From assembly GCF_014158035.1 (NCBI RefSeq), contig NZ_JACFXW010000001.1:1302001-1366000 (forward strand): a stretch of 64,000 bases of DNA, in the 5' to 3' direction. The stretch comes from Rhizobium sp. G21 (GTDB lineage: Bacteria; Pseudomonadota; Alphaproteobacteria; Rhizobiales; Rhizobiaceae). The position numbers were made by a program, and so were the translations under genes. Within the stretch, counting starts at the first letter, position 1; the number at the start of each line of letters is the position of its first letter. Of this stretch, positions 28,498 through 37,413 are shown piece by piece. Under the pieces are notes generated by a model that saw nothing but the letters and a program-made list of their open reading frames with translations, searched no databases and was not told the origin of the DNA.

Positions 28498-29500
28498 CTA
28501 TCTCGCGATGCGCGGGTTGAGGAAGCCGTAGAGCAGGTCGACGATCAGGTTGACCAGCATGATGACGGCGGCGATGAGCAGCAGCCCGCCCTGAACGACG
28601 ACATAATCACGCTTGAACACCGCATCGACCATCCATTTGCCGATGCCCGGCCAGGAAAAGATCGATTCCGTCAGGATCGCGCCGGCGAGCAGCACGCCCA
28701 CCTGCAGGCCGATGGTGGTGACGACCGGGATCATGGCGTTGCGCAGCGCATGCACGCCCACCACCCGGAACGGCGTCAGCCCCTTGGCGCGGGCGGTGCG
28801 GACATAATCCTCGCCCAGCACTTCCAGCATGGCCGAGCGCGTCTGGCGCGCGATCACGGCCAGGGGATCGTGCCGAGCACGATGGTCGGCAGAATGAGAT
28901 AGCTGACGGCGGACTGGAAGGCGCCTTTCTGGCCGGAGAGCAGGCTGTCGATCAGCATGAGCCAGTCACCTGCGGGAAGAAATACATCAGCGAGATGCGG
29001 CCCGACACCGGCGTCCATTGCAGATAGCCGGAGAAGAAGATGATCAGCAAAAGGCCCCACCAGAAGATCGGCATGGAATAGCCGACCAGGGCGACGCCCA
29101 TCACCGTCTGGTCCACCCAGGAGCCTCGCTTGATGGCGGCGATCACGCCGGCGGGCACGCCGACGGCGACCGCGAGCAGGATGGCGCAGAGCGAGAGTTC
29201 GACGGTCGCCGGAAACAGCGCGAAGAATTCGTCGAGCACCGGACGCTTGGTGACGATGGACGTTCCGAGATCGCCCGTGACGATGCCGCCGAGATAATCG
29301 GCGAACTGGGCATAGAAGGGCCTGTCGAGGCCGAGATCATGCATGATCTGGGCGTGCCGTTCGGGATCCATGACGCGCTCGCCCGACATCAGCATCACCG
29401 GATCGCCGGGCAGAAGACGGATGAAGGAGAATGCGATCAGGGCGACGCCCACGAAAGTGGGGATCAGCACAGCCAGCCTGCCGATAAGAAACCGCAGCAT
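28498..29500 (-). pseudogene. dppB: Dipeptide ABC transporter permease DppB, two frameshifts as given
   Basis: From ATG at 29500 (MLRFLIGRLAVLIPTFVGVA) the frame is normal to SLMYFFPQVTG, then breaks. The next frame gives MLIDSLLSGQKGAFQSAVSY and LILPTIVLGTIP; the third gives VIARQTRSAMLEVLGEDYVR to the end. One lost base at about 28960 (GGCTTC expected) and one from the G run 28863-28866 restore a normal 334-residue DppB. Since the rest of the operon is intact, sequence error is more likely than loss of function. Confidence 0.88.
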
Positions 29501-29521
29501 GGGCTCTTTCCATTGTTCGAA

Positions 29522-29547
29522 AGCGGGGAAGCTCACGCTTCCCCGCT
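29522..29547 (-). other. Stem-loop between dppA and dppB
   Basis: A perfect 11-bp stem, AGCGGGGAAGC and GCTTCCCCGCT, with a 4-nt loop lies between the binding-protein and permease genes. Such structures protect the binding-protein message and reduce downstream expression. It precedes the dppB start by about 22 bp. Confidence 0.65.
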
Positions 29548-29590
29548 CATCACCCTCCCGCCATGGAAGGGCCGTTTCGATTGTGACGGA

Positions 29591-31186
29591 TTATTCCGAG
29601 ATGTCCACGCCGTCGAAGCGATGGATGCCGAGCGGATCCATCTGATAGCCGATGACCTTCTTGGACACGGGCGTGAAGCCGACGGAATGGTCGATCGTCG
29701 CCCAGGGAGCCTCGCGCTTGAACACGACCTGCGCCTCTTCATAGAGCTTGGTGCGCTCGGCGATGTCGGAGGTGACCTTGGCCTTCTTCACGAGATCGTC
29801 GAACTCCTTGTTGCACCACTGGGCGCGGTTGTTGCCGCCCACGGCGTTGCAGCCGAGCAGAGTGTCGAGGAAGTTGTCCGGATCGCCGTTGTCGCCGGTC
29901 CAGCCGAGCATGACGGCGCCGTCGCGGTCCTTGGCCTTGGACTTGTCGAGATATTCGGCCCATTCATAGGAGACGATCTCGACTTCCACGCCGATCTTGG
30001 CGAAGTCGGCCTGCATGATCTCGGCCGCGCGGCGGGCGTTGAGCATGTAGGGACGCGACACCGGCATGGCCCAGATCTTCATCTTCAGGCCCGAAACGCC
30101 GGCCTTTTCGAGAGCGGCCTTTGCAGCGTCGACGTCGTATTTGTCGTCTTCGACCTTGTCGTTATAGGACCACATGGTCGGCGGGATCGGGTTCTTGGCC
30201 GGCTGGGCGGCGCCCTGGAAGACGGCGTCGACGATCGCCTGCTTGTTGATCGCCATGTTCAGCGCCTTGCGCACTTCCGGCTTGTCGAACGGAGCCTGGG
30301 TGGTGTTGTAGGCGAGATAGGCGACGTTCAGGCCGGGCTGTTCGATGACGTTGAGGTTGGAATCAGCCTTGAGGTCGGCGACATCGGCGGCGTTCGGATA
30401 GGGCATCACATGGCATTCGCCGGCCTTGAGCTTCTGGGCGCGCACGGCGGCGTCGGTGGTGATCGCGAAGACGAGATCGTCGATCTTTTCCTTGCCCTTG
30501 AAGTAGGTGTCGTTGGCCTTGTAGCGGATCACGGCGTCGGGCTGATAGGCAACGAAGGTGAAGGGGCCGGTGCCGAGCGGCATCTGGTTGAGCTGGCCCA
30601 TCTTGCCGTCGGCCTGCAGCTTGTCGGCATATTCCTTGGACATGATGGAGGCGAAGTCCATGCCGAGATTGGCGAGGAACGGCGCTTCCGGCTTGTTCAG
30701 CACGAATTTGACGGTGAGGTCGTCGACCTTTTCGACGGCCTTGACGTTTTCGGGCAGGCCCATGCCGGCGGCATATTCCCAAGCGGCGCCTTCGACATAC
30801 TTATGCCAGGGATGATCGGCCTTGAGCTGGCGCTCGAAGGAGAAGATCACGTCGTCGGCGTTGAGGTCGCGGCTGGGGGTGAAGTATTCGGTCGTCTGGA
30901 ACTTCACGCCGGCGCGCAGCTTGAAGGTGTATTCGAGGCCGTCCGGCGAAATGGTCCAGCTTTCGGCGAGGCCAGGCTCGAGCTCGGTGCCGCCATGCTT
31001 GAATTCGACGAGGCGATTATAAGCCGTGCGCGAAGAGGCGTCGAAGGTCTGGCCGCCGGTGTAGAGCGCCGGGTCGAAGCCTTCCGGAGACGCTTCCGAG
31101 CAATATACGAGCGTCTTGGCCTGAGCGGCGAGAGCGAAAGTGGACACGAGAGCGGTCGCTGCAAGCAGCGTGGCGAGCTTCTTCAT
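29591..31186 (-). CDS. dppA: Periplasmic dipeptide-binding protein DppA
   Basis: A 531-residue SBP family 5 protein. Signal peptide 1-23 (KKLATLLAATALVSTFALAAQA) precedes KTLVYCSEASPEGFDPALYT, the usual mature start of DppA. Motifs VKFQTTEYFTPSRDLNADDV and GWTGDNGDPDNFLDTLLGC are characteristic. It delivers dipeptides (and haem or ALA in some species) to DppBCDF. First gene of the operon; an AT-rich leader (31257-31320) probably holds its promoter. Confidence 0.95.
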   Translation of the reverse strand: MKKLATLLAATALVSTFALAAQAKTLVYCSEASPEGFDPALYTGGQTFDASSRTAYNRLVEFKHGGTELEPGLAESWTISPDGLEYTFKLRAGVKFQTTEYFTPSRDLNADDVIFSFERQLKADHPWHKYVEGAAWEYAAGMGLPENVKAVEKVDDLTVKFVLNKPEAPFLANLGMDFASIMSKEYADKLQADGKMGQLNQMPLGTGPFTFVAYQPDAVIRYKANDTYFKGKEKIDDLVFAITTDAAVRAQKLKAGECHVMPYPNAADVADLKADSNLNVIEQPGLNVAYLAYNTTQAPFDKPEVRKALNMAINKQAIVDAVFQGAAQPAKNPIPPTMWSYNDKVEDDKYDVDAAKAALEKAGVSGLKMKIWAMPVSRPYMLNARRAAEIMQADFAKIGVEVEIVSYEWAEYLDKSKAKDRDGAVMLGWTGDNGDPDNFLDTLLGCNAVGGNNRAQWCNKEFDDLVKKAKVTSDIAERTKLYEEAQVVFKREAPWATIDHSVGFTPVSKKVIGYQMDPLGIHRFDGVDISE

Positions 31187-31476
31187 CTTGGTTTTCCCCT
31201 ATGGTTTGTCCCCGCCGACATCCGCCGGCGTGGTTGCGGCAAAAATGAGCGTATCCCTTTCTAAATTGCAAGCGGTTCTGAGAAAATAATTTTCCAAAAG
31301 GTCAAAAAGCATACAATTTCCGCGCTCTTTGTGAATTTTCGAAGGCGAAGCCCAAAATTCCCGTTCCGTTTTGCACAGGCTCGCGCTAGAGCGAAACCGC
31401 AGCAAAACAGCGCGCGCCGCGGGCTCCTCCCATGATTGTTCGCCCACGCCGCCCAGTTCTAAGGACATCGAGCTCA

Positions 31477-31875
31477 ATGACCCTCCGCCTCGCGTTTGCC
31501 GCCGTCGTCACGGCGCTTCTCGCATCCTGCACCACGACCGGCGTCATCTCTTCCGATCCGCTCTCCCAGCGTTGGGTCGGGGCCGAAGCCGGCAAATTTT
31601 TCGCCGCCTACGGACCGCCGGCAGGCGACCAGGACAGCGGCTCGACTTCGACCTATGTGTGGAAGGGCGGCTACAAGACCGTGCGCGTGGCGGCTCAGGG
31701 CGAAGGCAAGGCGAAGAAGAAGGCCACCACCCGCTATCTGTCCTGCACCGTCAAACTCACGGTCAACGACAGCTACAAGATCACCTCGATCAAGGCGATG
31801 TCCGACCGCGCCGGCCTCGACGGCGCGCCGAGCTGGTGCGCGCAGTTCCTCGACGCCGCGCCGAAGAAGGCCTGA
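31477..31875 (+). CDS. Small lipoprotein
   Basis: A 132-residue protein with a lipoprotein signal: LAFAAVVTALLASC, cysteine 18 being the lipid-modified residue. The mature part has YVWKGGYKTVRVAA and two further cysteines that could form a disulfide. AAGGAC precedes the ATG at 31477; a frame from 31432 is less likely as it would spoil the signal peptide. A strong terminator follows. Function unknown. Confidence 0.78.
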   Translation: MTLRLAFAAVVTALLASCTTTGVISSDPLSQRWVGAEAGKFFAAYGPPAGDQDSGSTSTYVWKGGYKTVRVAAQGEGKAKKKATTRYLSCTVKLTVNDSYKITSIKAMSDRAGLDGAPSWCAQFLDAAPKKA

Positions 31876-31898
31876 TCGCGTCTCTTTCGCGATGATTT

Positions 31899-31930
31899 GA
31901 AGCGCCCGCCCGGTCGGCGGGCGCTTTTGC
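31899..31930 (+). terminator. Intrinsic terminator after the lipoprotein gene
   Basis: AAGCGCCCGCC pairs with GGCGGGCGCTT around a short loop, and TTTTG follows the stem. Confidence 0.8.
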
Positions 31931-32065
31931 GTCGGAACGAAATCGCATTCCGGTGATTCTCCTCTGCGGAAACCGCGCCGGCGCGTAGTCTCGCCATATT
32001 CCCCGGTTAGTTTCCGCAAATCAGCATCAGGCTGTCACGGGCGGCGCCAAACAGGAGGGGCGGAC

Positions 32066-32284
32066 ATGCGATATCTACTCGACGGACAGGACATCGGCAT
32101 GTTCGGGCCAGACGATCTCGACCGGCTCGCCTCGGCTTATGCGAGCCTGTGCGGCGAACACGCGATTTCCGACAATGAGGAAGCCTGCCGGCGTCTGGCC
32201 CGGGCCCTGATCCAGCTTTATCGCCATGGCGTGCGAGAGCCGCAGCAGCTCGTCACAGCCCTTCGCATGAGCCCGGCCGCGTAA
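32066..32284 (+). CDS. Small hypothetical protein
   Basis: A 72-residue acidic, helical protein (DDLDRLASAYASLCGEHAIS, EEACRRLARALIQLYRHGVR). AGGAGG lies 8 bp before the ATG, a strong start signal. It precedes the SDR-photolyase operon by 51 bp in the same direction and may be part of it. No family recognised. Confidence 0.72.
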   Translation: MRYLLDGQDIGMFGPDDLDRLASAYASLCGEHAISDNEEACRRLARALIQLYRHGVREPQQLVTALRMSPAA

Positions 32285-32335
32285 GGCCGATCCCCTCGCC
32301 TCTCTCCTGCGTAGGAAAGAGAAAAGGAGACTGGC

Positions 32336-33034
32336 ATGGCGCGATTTCTCATCATCGCCGCTTCGAGCGGCATCGGACAGGCGACGGTAAGGCTGCTGAC
32401 CTCGGCCGGGCATTCGGTGGTGACCACCGCCCGCGACACCGCCAAGATAAACCCCGACATTCTCCTCGACGCCGGCGATTTCGACGCCGTCGACCGCGCC
32501 GTCCAGCAGGCGGGCGACATTCAGGGCGTGGTCAATTTTTCGGGGTCGCTGCTCTTGAAGCCCGCGCATCTGACCACCCGCGAACAGTATGACGGCGTCA
32601 TCTCCGCCTCTCTGACCACCGCTTTCGCCACGGTGCGCGCCGCCGGCAAGCATATGAAACAGGGTGGATCCGTGGTTCTGGTCTCCTCCGCCGCAGCGAT
32701 GGAGGGGCTCGCCAATCACGAAGCGATCGCCGCCGCCAAGGCCGGCGTGATAGGCCTGACGCTCGCAGCGGCGGCGAGTTACGCCGGGCAGAAATTGCGC
32801 GTCAACGCCGTGGCGCCGGGCCTCACCGAGACGTCGCTGACGGCGGGGGTGACCGGCAACGACCTGTCCCGCAAAGTCTCCGAGGCCATGCATGCGCTGG
32901 GCCGGATCGGAACGCCCGACGACGTGGCGCGGGCCGTGTGTTTCCTCCTCGACCCCGCCAACGACTGGATCACCGGCCAGACGCTCGCCGTCGACGGCGG
33001 CCTGTCGCGTGTCCGGCCGAAGATGAAAGCATGA
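32336..33034 (+). CDS. Short-chain dehydrogenase/reductase in the photolyase operon
   Basis: A 232-residue SDR with AASSGIGQATVRLL near residue 8; the usual TG before the glycine motif is replaced by AA. NFSGSL stands where NNAG is typical and the catalytic part reads VVLVSSAAAMEGLANHEAIA, with no tyrosine at the YxxxK position (HEAIAAAK). It may bind a dinucleotide without normal redox chemistry. The stop overlaps the photolyase ATG. This type is often encoded beside bacterial photolyases. Confidence 0.82.
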   Translation: MARFLIIAASSGIGQATVRLLTSAGHSVVTTARDTAKINPDILLDAGDFDAVDRAVQQAGDIQGVVNFSGSLLLKPAHLTTREQYDGVISASLTTAFATVRAAGKHMKQGGSVVLVSSAAAMEGLANHEAIAAAKAGVIGLTLAAAASYAGQKLRVNAVAPGLTETSLTAGVTGNDLSRKVSEAMHALGRIGTPDDVARAVCFLLDPANDWITGQTLAVDGGLSRVRPKMKA

Positions 33035-34569
33035 GCGCGCTCCGCCTGGTGCTGGGCGACCAGCTCAGCCGTTCGATCTCCAGCCTCGTCGGCGCCGACA
33101 AGAGCGAAGACGTCGTTCTCATGGCCGAAGTCATGGACGAGGCGAGCTATGTGAAGCATCACAAGAAGAAGATCGCCTTTCTCTTCGCCGCCATGCGCCA
33201 TTTCGCCGAAAGCCTCAAGGCGGAGGGTTTCAAGGTCCGCTACATCAAGCTCGATGCGGTCGGCAACAGCGGCAGCCTGGGCGGAGAGGTGGAGCGGGCG
33301 CTGAAGGAGACGGGGGCGGACCGGGTCGTCGTCACCGAGCCCGGCGAATTGCGGCTGGGCCGGGAAATGCGCAGCTGGAAGACGCGGCTCGACATCGACC
33401 TCGAAATCCGCGGCGACGACCGCTTCCTCTGCAGCCATCGGGAATTCCGCGACTGGGCGGAAGGCCGCAAACAATTGCGCATGGAGTTTTTCTACCGGGA
33501 CATCCGACGCAAGACCGGCCTGCTGATGGAAGAGGATGGCGAGCCGACAGGCGGGCAGTGGAATTACGACAAGGACAATCGCAAGCCGCCGAAGGACGGC
33601 ATGCGCTTTCCCGCCCGCGTCGCGCATCAGAAATCGCCCATCACCCGCGACGTGCTGGATCTCGTGTCGGAGCGCTTCGACGACCATTTCGGCGATCTCG
33701 AACCGTTTCACTACGCCGTGACCCACAACGAGGCGATGATCGAACTCGAACACTTCATCGAGACCTGCCTGCCGCGTTTCGGCGACTATCAGGACGCCAT
33801 GGTGGCGGGCGAGCCCTATCTCTATCACTCGCTGATCTCGTCCTATCTCAATGCCGGCCTGCTGACGCCGATGGAGATCTGTGAAAAGGCCGAAGCCGCC
33901 TTTCGCGCCGGGCATGCGCCGCTGAACGCGGTCGAAGGCTTCATCCGCCAGATCATCGGCTGGCGCGAATATGTGCGCGGCATCTATTGGCTTCACATGC
34001 CCGATTATGCGACGCGCAACCATTTGGAGGCGAAAGAGCCGCTGCCGTGGTTCTACTGGTCGGGCGAAACGCGCATGCGCTGCATGGCCGAGGCGATCGG
34101 GCATACCCGCAAACACGCTTATTCGCACCATATCCAGCGGCTGATGATCACCGGCAATTTCGCGCTGCTGGCCGGCCTGCTGCCGAGCGAGGTCTGCGAA
34201 TGGTATCTCGCCGTCTATTCCGACGCCTATGACTGGGTGGAACTGCCCAACACGCTGGGCATGGCGCTTTATGGCGACGGCGGGCTGATGGCGAGCAAGC
34301 CCTATGCGGCCAGCGGCGCCTATATCAACCGGATGAGCGACTATTGCGGCGGCTGCCCCTATGATCCCAAGGAGGCGCTGGGCGACAAAGCCTGTCCCTT
34401 CAACGCGCTCTACTGGGATTTCCTCGCCCGCAACCAGGACCGGCTGAAAGCCAACCGGCGCATGGCCATGCCCTACAGGAACTGGGAGCGCTTTTCCGAC
34501 GACAAGCGCAAGGCGCTGCGCGGCAAGGCCGAGGACACGCTGACCGCCATGCGTAAGGGACGGTTGTGA
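33031..34569 (+). CDS. FeS-BCP-type photolyase/cryptochrome (PhrB/CryB-like)
   Basis: A 512-residue flavoprotein of the prokaryotic (6-4) photolyase class ([20 protein letters not shown] start). FAD-region motif [19 protein letters not shown] carries the paired histidines expected for (6-4) repair. The cysteines of the [4Fe-4S] cluster are in [20 protein letters not shown] plus one upstream (SEVCEWYL). It repairs (6-4) photoproducts with blue light. Ends TGATG-overlapped with a DUF2256 gene. Confidence 0.92.
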   Translation: MSALRLVLGDQLSRSISSLVGADKSEDVVLMAEVMDEASYVKHHKKKIAFLFAAMRHFAESLKAEGFKVRYIKLDAVGNSGSLGGEVERALKETGADRVVVTEPGELRLGREMRSWKTRLDIDLEIRGDDRFLCSHREFRDWAEGRKQLRMEFFYRDIRRKTGLLMEEDGEPTGGQWNYDKDNRKPPKDGMRFPARVAHQKSPITRDVLDLVSERFDDHFGDLEPFHYAVTHNEAMIELEHFIETCLPRFGDYQDAMVAGEPYLYHSLISSYLNAGLLTPMEICEKAEAAFRAGHAPLNAVEGFIRQIIGWREYVRGIYWLHMPDYATRNHLEAKEPLPWFYWSGETRMRCMAEAIGHTRKHAYSHHIQRLMITGNFALLAGLLPSEVCEWYLAVYSDAYDWVELPNTLGMALYGDGGLMASKPYAASGAYINRMSDYCGGCPYDPKEALGDKACPFNALYWDFLARNQDRLKANRRMAMPYRNWERFSDDKRKALRGKAEDTLTAMRKGRL

Positions 34570-34706
34570 TGGTCAAGATGAAGAAGAAGCAGGACCTGCC
34601 GACCAAGACCTGCCCCCGCTGCCGGAAGCCTTTCGCCTGGCGAAAGAAATGGGAAAAGGTCTGGGACGAGGTGAAATATTGCTCGGAGCGGTGCCGGCGG
34701 GGGTGA
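34569..34706 (+). CDS. DUF2256 zinc-ribbon protein
   Basis: A 45-residue protein, [20 protein letters not shown] then [20 protein letters not shown] and RCRRG. CPRC and CSERC form one zinc-binding ribbon and the layout matches DUF2256, a family commonly found beside photolyase/cryptochrome genes. The ATG overlaps the photolyase stop by one base, so it is translated from the same mRNA. Confidence 0.88.
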   Translation: MVKMKKKQDLPTKTCPRCRKPFAWRKKWEKVWDEVKYCSERCRRG

Positions 34707-34891
34707 ACTCCTTGACTTCCGGTCGCCCCATGCAAATATAGGGAGTGTGGCATAAAGAGCATTTTGAGCCGGTTTCACCTGCATATCGACCCGCTCATGT
34801 GGATGGTAGGCTCTGCAGGGAGCTTATTCGCAGGACATTAAGTTGGTCTCCGAACCCTTGCGCTAAGGCGACGCTGCTACTGCGAGCACGA

Positions 34892-35317
34892 TCAAAGCAC
34901 GGTCCCGATGAGGGAACCGTGCTTTTTGTTTGCCGAATAGGCTGTGACGACAGACCAGAAGGGCATATCTCGCTGATCGCGCCATTCGAGAATTGCGGTT
35001 CCCGTCGCTGATCGCACAGCCATAAGCCGAGTCTTCCGAAAACTGTCGCCGCTGTAAAACAGCGGAGTGCCAGGACGGATAATCAGGGCCACGTAGTGAC
35101 CGACCCCTTCCGATGTCGTGATCCCGGCGGCGGCCATCTCCTTTGCGTGTTCAGCCCAAATATGCCTCAGACCATATCCGTGATTGGGGCCAATATGACG
35201 CCCGATCAAGAGACGAATCTCCCCTCCAGGTAAGTGGACGCCGCGCGTGACGCAGGGAGGGACTTGTCCGAAAGTGAGGCCGCCAGTGATCGGATGGGGA
35301 ACGAATTCGGTGGCCAT
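34892..35317 (-). CDS. Hypothetical protein, possible BECR-fold nuclease toxin domain
   Basis: About 141 residues from ATG at 35317 (MATEFVPHPITGGLTFGQVP). The blocks GRHIGPNHGYGLRHIWAEHA, YVALIIRPGTPLFYSGDS and ILEWRDQRDMPFWSVVTAYS resemble single-domain relatives of Barnase/EndoU/ColicinE5-D/RelE-like nucleases: an N-terminal histidine pair and a C-terminal S-V-V-T-A-Y strand. This is recognition by motif shape only. No antitoxin or immunity gene is evident next to it. A 6-codon longer frame starts at 35335. Confidence 0.5.
   Translation of the reverse strand: MATEFVPHPITGGLTFGQVPPCVTRGVHLPGGEIRLLIGRHIGPNHGYGLRHIWAEHAKEMAAAGITTSEGVGHYVALIIRPGTPLFYSGDSFRKTRLMAVRSATGTAILEWRDQRDMPFWSVVTAYSANKKHGSLIGTVL
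34894..34931 (+). terminator. Terminator hairpin, plus-strand orientation
   Basis: AAAGCACGGT (34894-34903) pairs with ACCGTGCTTT (34916-34925), then TTGTTTG follows. It can end the photolyase operon, although about 190 bp from it. The left arm holds the last codons of the convergent minus-strand gene. Confidence 0.6.
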
Positions 35318-35413
35318 CTCCGCCAGTCCATACAAAACTCAACCAGACGATTACCAGAGGTTGAGAGCATGAACAAACGGTACTTTCTTATGCAAAGAGC
35401 CGGTATGGCCGCC

Positions 35414-35695
35414 TTACTTCTTCCCCTTCTTCACCGGCTTCTCCTCTTCCTCCACATGCGCGTCATTCGCCTCGACCGGATCCAGCCGGTGCTTGATGGC
35501 CAGCGCATAAATGGCTTCGAGGATTGAGGCGTCCTTGAGGTCGGGGTCGGAGAGCGCCAGCAACGAGGCGCGGACGATTTTCTTGCTGGAGGCTTTGGCG
35601 CAATGATCGACGACATAGGCGTAGAGCGCCTGATCCTTGAGCCCGTCGCGCGCGCCCTCGAGCAGGGCCTCATAGATTTTCTTGCGTCCGCTCAT
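35414..35695 (-). CDS. Small hypothetical protein
   Basis: A 93-residue helical protein (YEALLEGARDGLKDQALYAY, KIVRASLLALSDPDLKDASI) with an acidic then lysine-rich tail (EEEEKPVKKGKK). Looks like a conserved rhizobial protein of unknown function. No convincing partner; gene lies alone between two unrelated loci. Confidence 0.7.
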   Translation of the reverse strand: MSGRKKIYEALLEGARDGLKDQALYAYVVDHCAKASSKKIVRASLLALSDPDLKDASILEAIYALAIKHRLDPVEANDAHVEEEEKPVKKGKK

Positions 35696-35861
35696 GCGTC
35701 CAACTTCCTTGCTTTACCAATTTTACACCACCCAAGAAGCTGACGACGCTGGCGTTTTCGGCCGCGTTCACAAAGCCTCGGGTCTGCGCAAGGGGAAGCG
35801 GAGGCTGTTGTCACAATCAAGCGTCATATTATGACATTGAGAAACAGCGCTTTGTGACAGG

Positions 35862-36608
35862 TCAGACCGGCATGTCGAGTTTCAAAGTGACGCGATCCGC
35901 CGCAAAACAGGTCACGGCGTATTGGATCGGCGCGCCGTCGGGCGTGGCGTTGACGGCGCGGGCCTCCATGACCACGGCGCCGGGCTTCAACTCCAAGAGC
36001 AGCCGTTCGCGCTCGTCGGCGAGCCGGGCGGTCAGCTCGGTGGTCAGGCGGATATAGTCGGTGACGCCAAGCTCCGCATAGGCGCGGGTGATCGAGCCGG
36101 TGTCGCGCACGGCCGCCGCCATGCCGGCGAATCGGGCGGCGTCGAAATGATTGATCGAGGTGGAAACGGGCGTGCCGTCGGCGCGCGACACCAGCGTCAG
36201 CCGGAGGAGTTCGACGCCGAGTTCGACGCCGAGAGCCGATGCCAGCATGGAGTCGGCCTCGATGCGCTCTTCCGCCACCAGCCGGATGTCGCGAGAACTC
36301 GACTGGCCGGCGAGGCCTTCGGAAAAGCGCGTGCGGCGGGTGATCGGGAAGGTGAAGCGGGTCTGCCGGCGGATCAGCGTGCCGCGGCCCTGGACGCTGT
36401 CGAGCAGCCCCTCCTCCACCAGCGCGGCGATGGCCGCGCGCACCGTGTGGCGGTTGACGCCGAAGCGGGCGGCGAGCGCGATCTCGCCGGGCATCATTCC
36501 CTCGAATTCGCCATCGGCGATCGACTGGCGGATGGCGTCGGCGATCTGCCGCCAAAGAGCGACGCCCGAGCGGCGCTCGACCGCGCCCGACAACTTTTTC
36601 CCGCTCAC
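35862..36608 (-). CDS. phnF: Phosphonate metabolism regulator PhnF (GntR/HutC family)
   Basis: A 248-residue repressor. The winged HTH covers residues 18-80 (LWRQIADAIRQSIADGEFEG, RFGVNRHTVRAAIAALVEEG) and the UTRA effector domain residues 95-240. The start is GTG at 36608 with GGGAG upstream. It is divergent from phnG; a perfect inverted repeat and a PhoB-type box lie between them. Confidence 0.93.
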   Translation of the reverse strand: MSGKKLSGAVERRSGVALWRQIADAIRQSIADGEFEGMMPGEIALAARFGVNRHTVRAAIAALVEEGLLDSVQGRGTLIRRQTRFTFPITRRTRFSEGLAGQSSSRDIRLVAEERIEADSMLASALGVELGVELLRLTLVSRADGTPVSTSINHFDAARFAGMAAAVRDTGSITRAYAELGVTDYIRLTTELTARLADERERLLLELKPGAVVMEARAVNATPDGAPIQYAVTCFAADRVTLKLDMPV

Positions 36609-36617
36609 CCGTTTCTC

Positions 36618-36635
36618 CCGTCACAAGCCTGTCAT
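36618..36635. promoter_or_regulatory. PHO box between phnF and phnG
   Basis: CCGTCAC and CTGTCAT are direct 7-mers with a 4-bp spacer, close to the PhoB consensus of two CTGTCAT units. It lies 10 bp upstream of phnF and 64 bp upstream of phnG, so it could serve the phnG operon under phosphate starvation. Confidence 0.55.
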
Positions 36636-36664
36636 GCTGCAAGGATACACAGCGCTCATCGAAC

Positions 36665-36684
36665 TTGTCTAGTTAAATAGACAA
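36665..36684. promoter_or_regulatory. PhnF-type operator before phnG
   Basis: TTGTCTA and TAGACAA form a perfect inverted repeat with the 6-bp spacer GTTAAA. Two arms around a short AT spacer are typical of HutC-subfamily GntR operators. It ends 14 bp before the phnG start, so binding would block initiation. Confidence 0.65.
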
Positions 36685-36698
36685 ATGGAGAGCGATCG

Positions 36699-37175
36699 AT
36701 GACCCAGTCCCCGGCCTCGTCGGATACAGATACCCAAGCTGCGCCGCAGCGCAAGCGCCGCATGGACGCGCTCGCCCGAGCCCGCCGCGGCGAACTCGAA
36801 CACTTTCTCGCGGAGCATGCCGGCGATGTCGGCGTGTCTCCGGTGCGCGGTCCGGAGACCGGGCTGGTGATGGTGCGCGGCAAGATCGGCGGCGGCGGCT
36901 CGCCGTTCAACCTCGGCGAAGTCAGCGTCAGCAGGGCGAGCATGCGGCTCTCGACCGGCGAGATCGGCCATGGACAACTGCTCGGCGGCGACAAGGCCCA
37001 TGCGCGGTTGGCGGCGATTATCGACGCGATCGCCCAGCGGGCGGAATTTTCGGCGGCGGTGGATGGGCTGGTCGCGTCGATCGAGGCGCGCGTGGCGGAC
37101 GAGGATGCGGCGCTGGCGGCCGAGACGGCGGCGACCAAGGTGGATTTCTTCACGCTGGTGCGCGGGGAGGATTGA
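36699..37175 (+). CDS. phnG: C-P lyase core subunit PhnG
   Basis: A 158-residue subunit of the carbon-phosphorus lyase core complex (PhnGHIJ). PETGLVMVRGKIGGGGSPFN and GEVSVSRASMRLSTGEIGHG are the typical PhnG blocks. The first 20 residues are a Gln/Ala-rich extension. A 240-bp gap with a palindromic repeat separates it from phnH. Confidence 0.93.
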   Translation: MTQSPASSDTDTQAAPQRKRRMDALARARRGELEHFLAEHAGDVGVSPVRGPETGLVMVRGKIGGGGSPFNLGEVSVSRASMRLSTGEIGHGQLLGGDKAHARLAAIIDAIAQRAEFSAAVDGLVASIEARVADEDAALAAETAATKVDFFTLVRGED

Positions 37176-37216
37176 GATGGACCCGCGTTTCGATTTGCAG
37201 ATTGCGGGCTGGGTTT

Positions 37217-37366
37217 ACCCCCTCTGCCCTGCCGGGCATCTCCCCTCAAGGGGGAGATTGGCCAGATGCTCGACCATCGCCCAGCCATTTCCGTTGAGAG
37301 TGGGGAAGCCGGCGCCACATCCGATCTCCCCCTTGAGGGGGAGATGTCCGGCAGGACAGAGGGGGT
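37217..37366. repeat. Palindromic mosaic repeat, copy 2 (phnG-phnH gap)
   Basis: Same inverted ends as the copy at 3847 (ACCCCCTCTGCCCTGCCGGG and CCGGCAGGACAGAGGGGGT), with inner CTCCCCTCAAGGGGGAG and CTCCCCCTTGAGGGGGAG palindromes. The centre differs from copy 1 but shares CATCGCCCAGCCA with copy 4. Confidence 0.85.
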
Positions 37367-37413
37367 GGCCGCGGGCTCCCCAGCTCACAGCAGACCACCG
37401 AAGGAGCATTCGC

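Noticed and set aside
29018..31264. A 748-residue plus-strand open frame
   Set aside because: Antisense to dppA and dppB, with biased His/Asp/Gly composition and no domain; the minus-strand genes are certain.
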